64,000 nt of DNA, from assembly GCA_028571685.1 (NCBI GenBank), contig CM053146.1, forward strand, positions 111,327,431-111,391,430, written 5' to 3'. How positions within the stretch are numbered: position 1 is the stretch's first letter; each line of letters starts with the position of its first letter. This document shows, piece after piece, positions 11,131 through 22,361 of this stretch. Under the pieces are notes generated by a model. The model was given only the letters and a program-made list of their open reading frames with translations, was not told the DNA's origin and did not search any database. The position numbers were made by a program, and so were the translations under genes. This DNA comes from Heterohyrax brucei (lineage: Eukaryota > Chordata > Mammalia > Hyracoidea > Procaviidae).

Positions 11131-12819
11131 AAGAACACCACTGGGAGGGAAGCATTTCTTAGGGTGAGTGAGGTTGTTACCGTTTCCCCATGACCCAGTT
11201 ATCTGCTAGGAAACTAGCTAACAGACAATATGGAAACAGCTGTTGATGAATTAGCTCTCCCAGGTACAATGTTTGTGTTTTGACCAGGGTCATCTGTTGA
11301 CTAGACCTCAGTCCAAAGGATTGAATGTAATGGGAGAGTTTTGGGTCTTGTTACCCCAGTGGTGACTGTCTTTTCCTTCCATGCATAAGAGTCGTCACAT
11401 ACATTGAAGCCGTGACCACACGAATAAAAGAAAAAACAAAAATCCAAGCCTGTTGCCATCAAGTCAGTTCAGACTCACAGTAACCTCATATGTGAAGCAT
11501 CGTAAAAAGTTGTCAGCAATTTTTGATTCGGTAGGGTAGTCCAATTACTGCGCTGCTGTATCCTAGACTTCCTTCCTATGTTCTCACCCAGATGGACTCA
11601 GCCACTGGGTTCTCAACTAGGGGTGGACAGTTTAACCTTAACCTTCTGGGCTGGGTTGAGAAAACAGTAAACCTCTCGGTGACATCCTCATCTCATCCGA
11701 TGTTAATCCTGTCAGATGGTGTGAGGTAGGCATCGCTCTCCTTTATGCAAAATGAAGATATCAATAGGCTCAGAAGGCCTAACCCAAGTGAGTGAGGCGC
11801 CCAGACTAGTCTTGTCCTTTCTGAGCGATATTCCTTTTATTCCTTCCTGCAGATCCTGTGCTACCTGGGAATTTGTGGAGTGAAGAAACCACAAGTGTAC
11901 CCTCCCACCAGGCTGGGCACTGGTCAGCTTCTTGACTACAGAAGGAACCGTGAACCACAGAGTCTGCCAGAACCTATGGAGGCACATTGTACTGGGGTGT
12001 AGAACCCGGCATGCACTGCGATGTGGGTTTGGAGAAAGCCCAGAGACAACTTCTTTGAGAAGCAAACCCTAACTATGTGCTCCGGATCAGGTCAGGGGCT
12101 GACCTAATCACACTCTCTAAGAATGTGAAGGACTAACTGTGTTGGCCATTTTCCCTAAGACAGGGCAAGAGGTAGTGGTTTTAAATCATAACAGGTAGAT
12201 TCAGGGTAAACACTGAAAGGGACTCCCAGCCATGAAGTTCACCAAAAAAAAAAAACAACAAAAACTGGGGCATATTCATGTGGGAGGGGCAGAGGAAGCC
12301 ACTTCTTAGGAAGTTTATAGAGAACGAGGTTAGCAGCTGGGTAGGGTAGCATGCCCATCATAGCCATAAGGAGACTGAAGTCTAAGATTACTAGATGATT
12401 TCCCTTTGAGCCTTGCAGCTAAAACCTGCTAGAAGACACCATATACACAGCAAGTGTTACTATGCTTATTTTTAATTGAGTAATCATTGTTTCCAATTTG
12501 GGATGATTTCAACAAGACTTCTTTCTTCTTGTATTTCTATTTTGGCTCTCTAGGGGGAAATTTGAAGTTTCCTGGTAATTTATAATTGTAACCACAAGTT
12601 TTCCTGAGGCAGTAAATTTGTATGGGAAAATAGTTTACCCTGAATCTTAACATTTTTTTTTCTGTAGTATAATTGTCATCTGACTAAATATACACGTCAC
12701 CTCATAAGCTCATAATTGCTGAATTTTCTCACCCTGGCATCTGCAGAACAGGTAGTTCTTCTTAAGAGAATGTACCATTGGAACAGCAGTGCAAAACTCA
12801 GGTGTGCCTCTGCAATGGG
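11131..12819. other. mainly unique interval with one SINE
   Basis: Apart from the SINE at 11440-11575, no repeat or exon recognised. A 117-codon frame on the minus strand at 11712-12065 has no codon bias or motif. Confidence 0.3.
11440..11575 (-). repeat. AfroSINE, partial
   Basis: Tail-side sequence in reverse: 'gttgccatcaagtcagttca' and 'gactcacagtaacctcatat'. The body decays and the tRNA head is not clear. Confidence 0.6.
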
Positions 12820-12853
12820 CAAGCCGAGCCGAAGCCAAGTGCCATAAAGTCAA
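12820..12853 (-). repeat. orphan SINE tail with CTTGG-type repeat
   Basis: Antisense tail only: 'agccgagccgaagccaagtg' then 'ccataaagtc', the complement of the SINE tail plus a short CTTGG-type repeat. No SINE body is attached. It belongs with similar fragments at 16630, 18157 and 63225. Confidence 0.6.
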
Positions 12854-13031
12854 AAACGGGATGGGGAATGTAAGACAGGAAAAGAGAGAAATAAGAGATG
12901 CCCTATGACCCAGACCTTGGTGCTCTTTCTTCCTTTGGCTAGACGATCATGTTCTTCATATAGCGTGCCTGGGTAATGCAGAACGCTTAATGCACTTAGC
13001 TGTAACTGAAAGTTTGGTAGCTCATACTTAC

Positions 13032-13165
13032 CCAGAGGCATACTAGAAGAAAGGTCTGGTGATCTACTCTTGAAAAATCAGCCCTTGAAAACCCTACAGA
13101 GCATACTTCTCCTCTGACACACATGGAGTCACTGAACGGGAATCACCTCCCTGGCAGTTTGTTAG
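13032..13165 (+). repeat. AfroSINE form C, 5'-truncated
   Basis: Contains the C-form centre 'gaaaggtctggtgatctact' and 'gaaaaccctacagagcatac' followed by a degenerate tail 'cctccctggcagttt'. The tRNA head is missing. Confidence 0.7.
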
Positions 13166-13849
13166 GGTCTGGTACTTCATAGATGCTGATGAAGGTGCTG
13201 AAGGCAAGTACACCGATAGATGTTTTGGTAGGTGATGGGTTTAAGCAGACCCAGACACACTCTTGCTCTCTCCTCTGTGTGTTTATAAGATGGTCCCTAG
13301 GGGATGGAGTGGAGTCTAAGCAGGTAAGTTACCAGCTTCAGGGCTAACCTTGTGGCCATAGTCAGGGGTGGATCAGTTAATAAGCATAGCCTTAACTGTG
13401 TTTATTTACTACTCTGCACTGCACAGTCTCACGGGTTTCGCCACATCTTTGGTGAAAAACCATTGACCTTGTGTACTATAAATTAGGAAGAAAGCCCATG
13501 TGTACATTTTTATGGGATAACCCAACCTCAGTCAGTTTATCCTGCTCTAACCAAACAGCACAAACAATACAGAAACTGATCTAATTGCCAACATTATATT
13601 AAAGAGTAGAACAAGGCTCCCAACCCCTCTCATATCATGGCACACAACAAAAATGATAATAATTCATAAGACACACCAAAATAACAGAAGAAGTTGTTTA
13701 CCACCAACGAGATGGCTCCAGTCACCCTAGACCGTGACTCAGCATCCAGTGACAAAAGAGCACATATTGTGTGCCACCTGCTGGGAGGTTCTGGACTAGA
13801 GTAAAATGAGGAGGGCGAACGAGGTGGAAGGAAGGGAGCTCCACAGTTA

Positions 13850-14040
13850 GACCGCCTGACGGTTCAGCCATCTACTGATCCCGGGGGAATTATTCAGTCT
13901 CCTCCTGCCTCAGTTTCCTCTCAGATGCAATGGGGTTAATAATAGTACCTACTTCGTGGGACTGTTGTGAGAACTAAGTAAATTCATCCTTGTAAAGCGC
14001 TTAGCAGAGTGTCTGGCACTGAGTGAGCCCTGAACAAAGG
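13850..14040 (+). repeat. MIR SINE
   Basis: Classic MIR 3' half: 'ctcctgcctcagtttcctct', 'tgggactgttgtgagaacta' and 'aagcgcttagcagagtgtct'. Confidence 0.88.
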
Positions 14041-14589
14041 GCGGCCACTGGGGCTGCTCCCGCCTGAGCTCCAGGGCGCCAGGGCCCGCCTGGCAGCGGG
14101 CAAAGCCAGCACACACAGTATCCTGCTCCAAATGCAACTAGAAAGAGGAGTCTAATGGCTCCTTTTTTGTTTTCGGTTCCTCTGCCTATTTCTCTTCTTG
14201 GCCCTCTTTTTTCTCTCCTTACATTTTGTAGCTGTGAATGCCTACACAGTAGCAAAAGAAGAGGAAAGAGGATTGACTGTGTGCAGGGAACACACTTCCC
14301 TCTCCTTCTCCCACTCACTTTGTGAGCTCCTGCTGGGTGGGTCACCTTACCACTCTGGCCCTCAGCCTGTCATAGATAGAGAGACTGTGGCTGAGATGAC
14401 CTCAAGGTCCTTTCTACTTTGAGGTGTCTTGATGGTTCTCTGCCCCTGAATTACACGGTACGATGCACTCAAGCACTGGGATCAGTGCCTGAACTTGCAG
14501 CCCTGATGTCTAGAACATGGCACAAGTTAATGTTTTCTGTGAATCAATGCACTCTAACCCAGCCTCACCTGTGGTAAGAACACACCTTC
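14041..14589. other. no feature seen
   Basis: GC-moderate sequence with overlapping short frames on both strands. No supported exon or repeat. Confidence 0.3.
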
Positions 14590-14762
14590 AAGAGTCCCTG
14601 GGTGGTGTGAACAGTTAAATGCTCACCTAAGGCTGGCAATTTGAATCAGCCCACCTAGAGGTGCCTCAGAAAACAGATCTACTTCTGAAAGGTCACCTGC
14701 CTCAAAAACCCTACGGAGCACATCTACTGCATACGGGAATCAACAATGGTAACCAGCAACAA
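14590..14762 (+). repeat. AfroSINE, form C
   Basis: Starts 'agagtccctgggtggtgtga', the head word typical of form C. It continues with 'cccacctagaggtgcctcag', 'ctacttctgaaaggtcacct' and a tail ending in 'aaccagcaacaact'. Confidence 0.82.
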
Positions 14763-14895
14763 CTTCAGAGCTTGCGGAGAAAACTGGGAAATGTTCATTG
14801 CAAGAGAAACATGAGAAATGTAAAAAGGGAAAAACAGAACCACTGTAGCAGGATCCATATTTGCTTACACTTGACTCAGATGCACAAAAGGGCAT

Positions 14896-15150
14896 AGGCA
14901 GTCCCCAGGTTACCGATGAGATCCATTCCTAAGCGTGTCCTTCGGTTGCAGTTTGTAAGTTGGAACAGGCACATGCAGTTCTTGAGGCTTACTCTAGTGC
15001 CAGAAAGCCTTGAAGCCTTTTCAGTGATTTAACAGGCAGCAAGCGAAGCTGAGGGTGATGAAGAATTTGTTGTGACTAGGGGTTGGTTCAATCATTTCAA
15101 AGTAAAGGCAAATTTACATAACATTAAAGGGTAAGTAGAAATTGTCCAGT
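14896..15150 (+). mobile_element. Tigger-type DNA transposon fragment, deletion derivative
   Basis: Begins with a Tigger-like terminus ('cagtccccaggttaccgatg'). About 190 bp later it reads as transposase of the pogo/Tigger group, including W-F-N-H-F-K and N-L-H-N-I-K. The region that would encode the N-terminal DNA-binding part is absent. The copy at 28866-29180 has the same organisation. Confidence 0.75.
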
Positions 15151-16389
15151 CAGATGTTACAGTCACTTTTAAAAGACCCCTTCAGTTTGCCAGTGTTGCT
15201 CTCACAATAAATAAATCTTCACCCGGAGCCTTTTCTACCTCAAGAGTAAATCCACAAATATGTCTCCTAGGTAACATCTTGTTAGCTTCATTACTGAAAG
15301 CTTTTGAAAATAATAAAACTATTTTTTTTTAAAAAAGAGTCAGTAACTCAGACATCTCACTAAGGTCTCCCACCCAGTTAGTCTGAATTAGTAAAGTGTG
15401 TTCATTTCTGCTCATACAAGGACATTGGATAAATACACAGAGATGTGTAATCATCCATGAAAAATACATAAAAATTTCATTTTGTAGCATCTGGGGTGAT
15501 TCTTTCCTAGCTGTATTTGAGGGTGGTTATAACAAGTACATCCATCTTGCTATTAAAAATTAATATTTTAGACCAAATAGTTATTCATAAATAACAGCCA
15601 GAGCAACATCTCAATTTATTCCTGATCCTGACAGGAATCGTCTCCCACGTTCACAGTGTAAGGAGAACTTTCTCTCCCTTTCTTCTCCTCCATCCTCTAG
15701 ACGGAGTCCTCTGAAACCATTTCTTGCACCTCCTGGAAGCCAGCTGTGCTTCTTTTGCTAAATCTCATATAAATCTCCTGGCACAGCGAGGAAGGGAGTT
15801 AGGGCCGAGTGTGTGGCCTGAAGGATTTGCCAGAACAAAGCTCCACAGAGCAAGGCCCTGTGGTCTCACTTTGTTTTCACTGACACAAACGGCCTTCCTC
15901 TGTGAAGCCCAGCCCAGGCCTGTGTGAGAAAGACTTTTCTGGAGCTGGGATGCCTACCACAGGCTCGAGTGACAGCTGGCCCCCTCTAACAAGGAAGGCA
16001 ACAGTTTGAAGCTGTCGAGGGAGCCCTGACATGCCTCCCAGGAAGTGACAGACTGACAGCAGAAGCAGAGCCAGGTCCGACAACCGGGCATCCTCACGGG
16101 CTTCGTGTGGGGCTGTGGGGTGGGGGTGGGCCCCAGGGCCAGCAGCATGGCCTTCATGGACCAGAATCCTACCGGAGCAGGGCAAGATGAATGCGGCCGG
16201 GACCTTTATTGCCTGCTGCCTTTGACAAATGAAGATGGTTAGCAGAATGAGTTCACCAGCAAAGAAAACGACTCACGGGGCAGCCATAGAGCCTCTGAGG
16301 GGGAGTTTTGGGTTTCCCATGGCTAAGAGCCATCGCTGAGTCACAGAAAAGCAGCCTGAGCTGGCCAGGATTTCTCATAATTTGGTTCC
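15151..16389. other. no feature seen
   Basis: AT-rich at 15300-15600, then GC-richer near 15700-16150. Frames in the GC-rich part overlap on both strands and carry no recognisable domain. No repeat recognised. Confidence 0.3.
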
Positions 16390-16450
16390 TGTGGCAAGCT
16401 GAAAAATAGTCACCACAGATAACCAGGTCCTGATCCCTGAAATGGAGGAG

Positions 16451-16557
16451 AGGAGCGCCTGGTGGATTCGAACTGCCAACCTTTTGGTTAGCAGGTGTAG
16501 CACTTAACTGTCCTGTAGGGTTGCTAGGAGACAGAATTAACTCGATGGCAGTGGGTA
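16451..16557. repeat. AfroSINE with inverted 5' half
   Basis: Positions 16451-16509 are the SINE 5' half in minus orientation ('gcctggtggattcgaactgc', 'cttttggttagcaggtgtag'). Positions 16510-16557 are the 3' tail in plus orientation ('cctgtagggttgctaggaga', 'ctcgatggcagtgggt'). About 30 bp of central body is missing at the joint. This is the structure produced by twin priming. Confidence 0.8.
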
Positions 16558-16629
16558 ACCCCGAGACCTGTGAATGTTACCTCGTATAGCAAAAGGAACT
16601 TTACAGATGCGAATAAATTAAGCATCTTT

Positions 16630-16676
16630 AGCCACGAGTCATATCCGACTCGACGGCGCTTGGCTTGGCTTGGCTA
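16630..16676 (+). repeat. orphan SINE tail with (CTTGG)n
   Basis: Only the 3' terminus is present: 'catatccgactcgacggcgc' followed by three CTTGG-type units. Lies inside the LTR at 16390-17462, whose sequence resumes on both sides. Confidence 0.8.
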
Positions 16677-16696
16677 GATAGGAGGATTATCCTGCA

Positions 16697-16912
16697 TTAT
16701 CTGTTGTTGCTGTTAGGTACCATGGAGTCAATTTTCCACGCAAATGGACCCCATATGACAGAAGAGAACTGCTCACAGAGTCTCATAGGCTGCCATCGTC
16801 ACAGAAGCTCATCGTTGGGTCTTTCTCCCACAGAGCTGCTGAGGGGGTTCAAACCCTCAGCCTTTCTGAGAGCTTCAGAGCACCTCACCATTGTGCTCTG
16901 GAGGCTGAAAGT
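16697..16912 (-). repeat. AfroSINE, form B, nested in LTR
   Basis: Minus-strand copy starting at its tail 'ttgttgctgttaggtaccat', with the B segment 'gggtctttctcccacagagc' and head-side 'gggttcaaaccctcagcctt'. Third of the four insertions in this LTR. Confidence 0.82.
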
Positions 16913-17228
16913 CTGACCATCTGAGTGGGACCTAAATGTAATCACAAATGTCTTTCTAAGAGGGAAGCAGAGGAGATTTGACGGAAAAGGGGAAGATAGT
17001 CTGATGGATGATGAAAGCTGACCACAAAGTGTTGTTCTTTGAAGATAGAAAAGGACCACAAGTGAAGGACTCCAACTGGCCCCTGGGAGCTGATAAGAAA
17101 AACGACACAGGTTCTCCACGCAGAGCCTTCAGCAGGAACCAGCCTTGCTGACGTGTTGACTTTAGCTCAGTGAAACTGATTTCAGATCTCCAACCTCACA
17201 AACTATAGAAGAATATGTTTGCGTTGTT

Positions 17229-17405
17229 TCAGCGCCTCAGTGGAAACCCTGGTGGTGTGGTGGTTCAGAGTTTAGCTGCTAACCAAAAGGTCAGCAGTTT
17301 GAATCCAGCAGGCACCCTTGGAAACTCATGGAACAGTTCTGCTATATTCTATAGAGTCACTATAAGTCAGAATCAACTGGATGGTGACAGGTTTGATTTG
17401 GTTTG
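17229..17405 (+). repeat. AfroSINE, form A, nested in LTR
   Basis: Near full length: 'ggaaaccctggtggtgtggt', 'aaggtcagcagtttgaatcc', 'cactataagtcagaatcaac', 'ggtttgatttggtttggg'. Fourth insertion in the LTR at 16390-17462. Confidence 0.92.
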
Positions 17406-17639
17406 GGTTATAGGGGCTACGTTTGTAGTAATTTGGTACAGCAGCCCTAGTAAACTAACACAGTGCTCAAATGTGGGGGTGCCCCAGGTACAGGTCCCCT
17501 CTTACAGCAGGGAGATGCCTGAGAACCAAAAGGAAAGATCAGTGCACCTCTGAGCAGATATGGCCACTACCTGAGCACTGTGCATCCTTGTCCAGGGCTG
17601 GGGTGGGCAGGGCAGGGATGGTAGGAAGGCATTACATAT

Positions 17640-18125
17640 ATTGGGCATCTATTATATGCTTCCCTATTCACGTATTATTTAACACTCCCAGCTATCTTAT
17701 AAAGTAGACATTGTCGCTGTTAGCTGCCATCATGACAACCTCGACTCATGGTGACCCCACACGGAAGAGAATGAAACCTGGCCTGGCACTGTGCCATCCG
17801 CATTGCAGATCGGGCCACTAGGATCCATTAAGTTTTTGTAGGCTGATTTTCAGTAGATCACTAGGCCTTTCTTCCTGGTCTGTCTTCGCCTGGAAGCTCC
17901 TAAAACCTACTCAGCATCAAACAACACAAAAGTCTCCACTGAGAGATGGGTGGTGGATATGCGTAAGGTACACCGGCTGGGCACCCAGCCTGGGTCTCCT
18001 GCATAAAAGGTGAAAATTGTACCTCTGAATGAGATATTTGCCCTCTTTTTTCTGATGAAGACCTCGAGCTCAGGTAGTTTAGGCTACTTGCCCAAGGCTG
18101 CAGAGCTGATCAGCAGCAGTGCCTC
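17640..18125 (-). repeat. MIR split by a tRNA-Gly-headed SINE
   Basis: The MIR 3' part lies at about 17640-17710 ('gggcatctattatatgcttc') and the 5' part at about 18045-18125 ('aggctacttgcccaaggctg'). The SINE at 17711-18032 separates them. Confidence 0.65.
17711..18032 (-). repeat. AfroSINE-related SINE with tRNA-Gly-like head
   Basis: Read on the minus strand, the head (17950-18032) aligns by eye with tRNA-Gly: 'ttcagaggtacaattttcac' parallels the D-arm region and 'caggagacccaggctggg' the anticodon to T region. The 3' half ends in an RTE-like tail ('ttgtcgctgttagctgccat' in the plus reading). It is unlike forms A, B and C and seems a separate composite SINE. Confidence 0.7.
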
Positions 18126-18156
18126 TGGGGAAGTTCATTGTGACTTCCCTGCACCC

Positions 18157-18202
18157 TCCATGAGTCGGATCCGACTCAACGGCGCTTGGCTTGGCTTGGC
18201 TA
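18157..18202 (+). repeat. orphan SINE tail with (CTTGG)n
   Basis: Contains 'atgagtcggatccgactcaa' then 'cggcg' and three CTTGG-type units, with no SINE body upstream. Confidence 0.8.
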
Positions 18203-19349
18203 CTCTGAGTACCTGTACTTTAGGGCTACTCCAAAGTGAGAGAATGAATGAGTGAGGCAATATCTATGGCTGAGTCCCAAAGAGTGCATTCACTCTTTCA
18301 CTAAACACTCAGCCAGCATCCTCCAAGTCATGTTCTGGGGTGTGGGAAACATCCCACCTCACATCCCTGACAAGCCAGGAACAGGTTATGCTGCTGGCAT
18401 TTCTCTCTGAAAAGTTCCTGGTCCACCCAGGCAAGCCCAACTGAAACAGAGGGTCACGCATGCTCTAAGGAGAGGATTTCAGTCCACCAAGGGGGCGCTA
18501 CAGCTCAATGGCAACTTGTCAGAACTGGGGTTTTGAACTGGTTCACTCTGGTTCAAACCCCTGCCGAGGATTTGCCTTTCTATCCTCAAATATACTGAAC
18601 AGAATCTACAATTTACCAAGATCACCTGGTGATTCTTATATATGCATATGCACCCGTAGATTCTGATGCAAATTCCCAGCAAGGAGTCAAATCAGACTAA
18701 ACTAACTTGGATGCTCTGTCAGGCCGAGGTTGTCCCGGAGCGATGCAGATGTGTGCAGTGGGCCCCCCGCACTCTCACTGCTGCCCACTGGGGTATTGGT
18801 GATGCTTGTCCAGCTTAAATGTATAAGCAGTGGTCTGGGGAATGGTTTTACTAAAGTTGATCCAGGCTGTAGCCTGGACTTCATCTCCAGGCTAAGGACA
18901 GGCAGGGACAGGGCCTAAGGCTTGTGGCTACACCAGCTGCCCTGTATCTGGTGTTTTGTTGGGGTGCCCCTTGCCCCCCATATCTTCTCTCTGCAATGAG
19001 GATGACTTTATGCCCCATTTGGCCATTGTTTTGAGTTGTTTCAGTCGCAAATAACAGAAAAGCCAGTCTAAACTACTCAGATCATCAAGGTAATTTATCA
19101 GCTTTGTTTAACTGAAAAGTCTAGGAATAAGGCTGGCTTCCAAGGAGTTCTGAGCTAATGGCTCGACAATGCACAGGGCCGGTTTGTTTGTTTCTGTTTT
19201 GTTTTGTTTTTTTTTTTTCCTTTTCCACTTCTCAGCTCCCGGCTCTCATCAGGCTGCACACACACTAAGCTCTCTTATGACATTAAAATGGCTACCAGCA
19301 CTACCCCAAACTGAGTCCTGTTGGCCCTTTAGGAGCTAGCTGGTAGTGT
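18203..19349. other. mostly unique, one ancient repeat
   Basis: Positions 19030-19310 resemble an old interspersed repeat ('tcgcaaataacagaaaagcc', 'ataaggctggcttccaagga', 'gacattaaaatggctaccag') that I recognise as repetitive but cannot assign. The rest shows nothing supportable. Confidence 0.4.
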
Positions 19350-19508
19350 TCCGGAAATCCTGGTGGTATAGTGGTTAAGTGTTACAGCTAATAACCAGAA
19401 GGGTGGCAGTTTTAAGTCCACCAGATACTTCTTGGAAACTCTATGGGGCAGTCCTACTCAATCTGTAGGATCCCTATGAGTCGGAATGACAGTGGGGGTT
19501 TTTGGGTA
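19350..19508 (+). repeat. AfroSINE, form A
   Basis: Head 'ggaaatcctggtggtatagt', B-box zone 'ggcagttttaagtccaccag', tail 'tccctatgagtcggaatgac'. Slightly shortened in the final tail. Confidence 0.9.
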
Positions 19509-20418
19509 GTATTCCCAATTGAGAGCCAAGCAAGGCTAAGAAGAATGCAATGCATTGACCTGTTGAGGATGGATCACGTGCTCCCTGCCTAGCTCTGGGG
19601 GTGGAGTCAACAAGAAATACATAGCTGAGAAAAAGAGAAAGGTGATTTCCCACAGGATACTGGGTGTCTTGTTAGGAAGGGGCAAAGAGAGAACAGATAG
19701 ATACTGGGGAGCCAACCAACAAATGCCTACTAAACTGGTGAAGTTTTGTTGTTGTTGCTGTTTGGATCTTAAATGAACATACGCTCTGCTCTTCTTAATA
19801 TCTCCTCAGAGCAAGGGCTTCTTTAATTGGGTGCTTATGACATCCCACACTTCTTAACACTGATGGACGCTGATTTCTTCTTCATTAAGGCTTCAGGGGT
19901 CTGCGATGCCAGCTCTTCCCTGTGTTTCCTCTCGGTGCTCCCTCTAAAAGAAACAGTACTGAAATATTGGCCTTGATGAATCACAGGCCAATTATCCAGT
20001 TTGTGGATTATCAGCAAAACTCCTTTTTCTTCTCATACCCTCTCTGCATTAGCCATCCTCTGCTCATTAACAAGCCAGCCTGTGATGATGGGTAAGAACT
20101 GGAACTCCTGATCAGTCAGCACAGCTCCTTACCAACTCTGGTAAAATTCTTGAAGGGGAAGTTGAAAGCAAATAATGATTTGGGATGATCTTTGAATTTC
20201 CCTGATCTGCAGTAACTTCACTGACTCCTTCATGCCCATTTCTCCCCACCCATAGTCCTTAAGAGACATTGAAAAAGCTAGATCCTCCCTGTTGGCTCAC
20301 CACCCCCCACAAAAGACACATTCCTTAGACACCCAGACGTTTCAAATGGCTCTATTCTAATTCTCCTGCCTTCTCAAGCATCTTAAATAATTTTTTCAGA
20401 CTTATTTCTTTTTAAATT
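19509..20418. other. no feature seen
   Basis: Unique-looking sequence before the L1 cluster. No exon or repeat recognised. Confidence 0.3.
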
Positions 20419-20432
20419 AAGACAATTTTTTA

Positions 20433-21610
20433 TTGTGATTAAGGGCAAGTATACAACGCAAATTAATTTTGCATGCCCACCCTGTATGGCTCCTGCTCTC
20501 CTTACTCAGTGACAACACACCCCTCCTTTTCATTCTGTACATGTAGTATCCTCTTAACAAGCTCCTGTCCCCTCCTCTCCACCCACTTCTCTCCCATCTA
20601 GAAAGAGACCAGAAGGACAGCATCCCATAAATGCATAGAACCATAAAGTACACACACCATATGGTCACATTGTGTCCCTGAGTCCAGTCCATCTTTGTCC
20701 AAAGAGTTGATCTCAGTAGTGTTTTCTGGGCAAGGGCAGCAACAAGTCTAGGGGCCATGTTCCCAGTGGATCCTCCAGGTCATGGAAGCATCATTTGTAG
20801 TCTTCTAGTAGAGTTCTTAAGCTCAACCCCTCTTTTTGCCACAGGCACTCTACACTGTGTGCCCTATCATGGCTGTCTTTAGTGGTGGCTAGACGCAATC
20901 TTGTTCTTCTGGTCACATGTTGATAGAGTTTCCCCTTCACCTGGGTCCTTTTGTCTCCTGAGCTCTTTTTTCCTGATGTCTTCTTGTCTGGCTGGCTTGT
21001 TGTTCTCAGTCATCGTCTGTTCTGCATGAGTTGGGACAATTTGGTGTACCTCAGATGGCAGCTTGCTAGCTTTTAAGACCCCAGATGCCACTCACCAATA
21101 GAGGGTGCAGAAGACTCTCTTAGCAATAGGATAGTTATGCCAATTGTCCTCAATGTCTCCTGAGCACATGGTCCCCAGAGCCTACCCCTGCTACTCTATC
21201 CTTGCAAAATTGGGTTGAGATTAGCAGGGCTTTCAGTTTATGGTAAAGTCCGGTTCAGTTGATCTACTTTGCACTGTGTGCTGCCACTGCTTTCCCCTAA
21301 CCAAATTTCTATCAACTATCTAACCTACAACCACCCTTCTCCCTCCCTCCCCACCACTGTAGCCATCAAAGAGACTTTTCTTTTGTACATAAGTCTTTTT
21401 TTGAGTCTTTGTAGCAGGAGTCTCACACAATATTTGTCGTTGTGCTGCTGACTGACTTCACTCAGCATAATGTCTTCCAATTGAAATCAGGTTATGAGAT
21501 GCTTCCTAAAATCATCATTGTTCTTTATAATTACATAGCGTTCCGTTGTGTATATGTACTGTATTTTTTTTTATCCATTCATCTGTTGATGGGCACCTAG
21601 ATTATAAATC
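20433..21610 (-). repeat. afrotherian-type L1, 5'-truncated insertion
   Basis: About 1.18 kb of L1 3' end in antisense. It includes 'agcttttaagaccccagatg', 'ccactcaccaata', 'tgactgacttcactcagcat' and 'atccattcatctgttgatgg'. It is flanked by identical 14-bp repeats 'aagacaatttttta' at 20419-20432 and 21611-21624. These look like target-site duplications, though the T-run may belong partly to the L1 tail. Confidence 0.85.
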
Positions 21611-21900
21611 AAGACAATTTTTTAATAGACTATTTTTAAGGAGTTTTAGACTTATAAGGAAAAAAGTACAGAAAGCACAGAATCCTTCTCCCTGCAGTTG
21701 CTTTTGTTATTAATAACTTGCATTAATGTGGTATATTTGTTAGCAATTGATGAACTTTTAATGACATATCATTAAGTCCACAGTTTACATCAGGGTTCAC
21801 TCTACATTGTGCAGTTGCATGGATTCTGACAAATGCAGAATGTCACTTGTCTACCATTGCAGTCTCACACACCATTACAGTCTCACTTCACTGTTTCAGA
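21611..21900 (-). repeat. older L1M 3' end, host of the L1 insertion
   Basis: Antisense old L1 words: 'aaggagttttagacttataa', 'gcaattgatgaacttttaat' and 'cagtttacatcagggttcac'. The younger L1 at 20433-21610 appears inserted at its left part. Confidence 0.75.
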
Positions 21901-22021
21901 AATATCCACTAAGACAATTGTTTTTGAAACCGGTTGAAAGGATATCATCTCAACCCTGCTGCCCAAGGTGAGAACTCACATCCCAAGCTGCAGTCTTCCT
22001 GATGAGTAGGAGATAAGCCTA

Positions 22022-22361
22022 AACCAAAACCTAAAACCAGATCTGTTTTCATCAAGTTGATTCTGACTCACAGGACATAGTAGAACTGTTCTATAGAGTT
22101 TCCAAGGAGCACTTGGCAGATTTGAACTGTTAACCACTTGCTTAGAAGCTGTAGTATGTAACCACTACACCAGCAGTGTTTCCATAAGCATACCCCAAAC
22201 CCCAAGCCAAACACACTGTTGTTGAGTCAACTCTGACTCATACTAATGCTATAGGACAGAGTACAGCTGCCCCAAAGAGTTTCTGAAGAGTACCTGGTGG
22301 ATTTGAACTGCTGACCTTTGGGTTAGCAGTTGTAACACTAACCACTATGCAACCAGGCCTC
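22022..22361 (-). repeat. two AfroSINEs in tandem
   Basis: Copy one is 22022-22182 ('catcaagttgattctgactc', 'gcacttggcagatttgaact', end 'caccagcagtgtttcc'). Copy two is 22190-22361 ('ttgttgagtcaactctgact', 'acctggtggatttgaactgc', end 'gcaaccaggcctct'). Both are minus-strand form A and lie head to tail with about 7 bp between. Confidence 0.88.

Larger units (their letters stand above)
16390..17462 (+). mobile_element. MLT1-like solo LTR (MaLR fossil) with four nested insertions
   Basis: Pieces of one old LTR lie in collinear order at 16390-16450, 16558-16629, 16677-16696, 16913-17228 and 17406-17462. Recognisable words are 'tgtggcaagctgaaaaatag' at the start, 'gacctgtgaatgttacctcg', 'aaaggaactttacagatgcg' and 'gcagccctagtaaactaaca' at the end. 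Every gap is filled by an AfroSINE-related insertion. No internal region is present. It is a broken fossil; presence of MIR-age relatives and multiple nested insertions suggests it predates most AfroSINE activity. Confidence 0.8.

Noticed and set aside
17950-18032. tRNA-Gly gene on the minus strand
   Set aside because: The similarity belongs to a SINE head attached to an RTE-like tail. The cloverleaf is too eroded for a functional tRNA.
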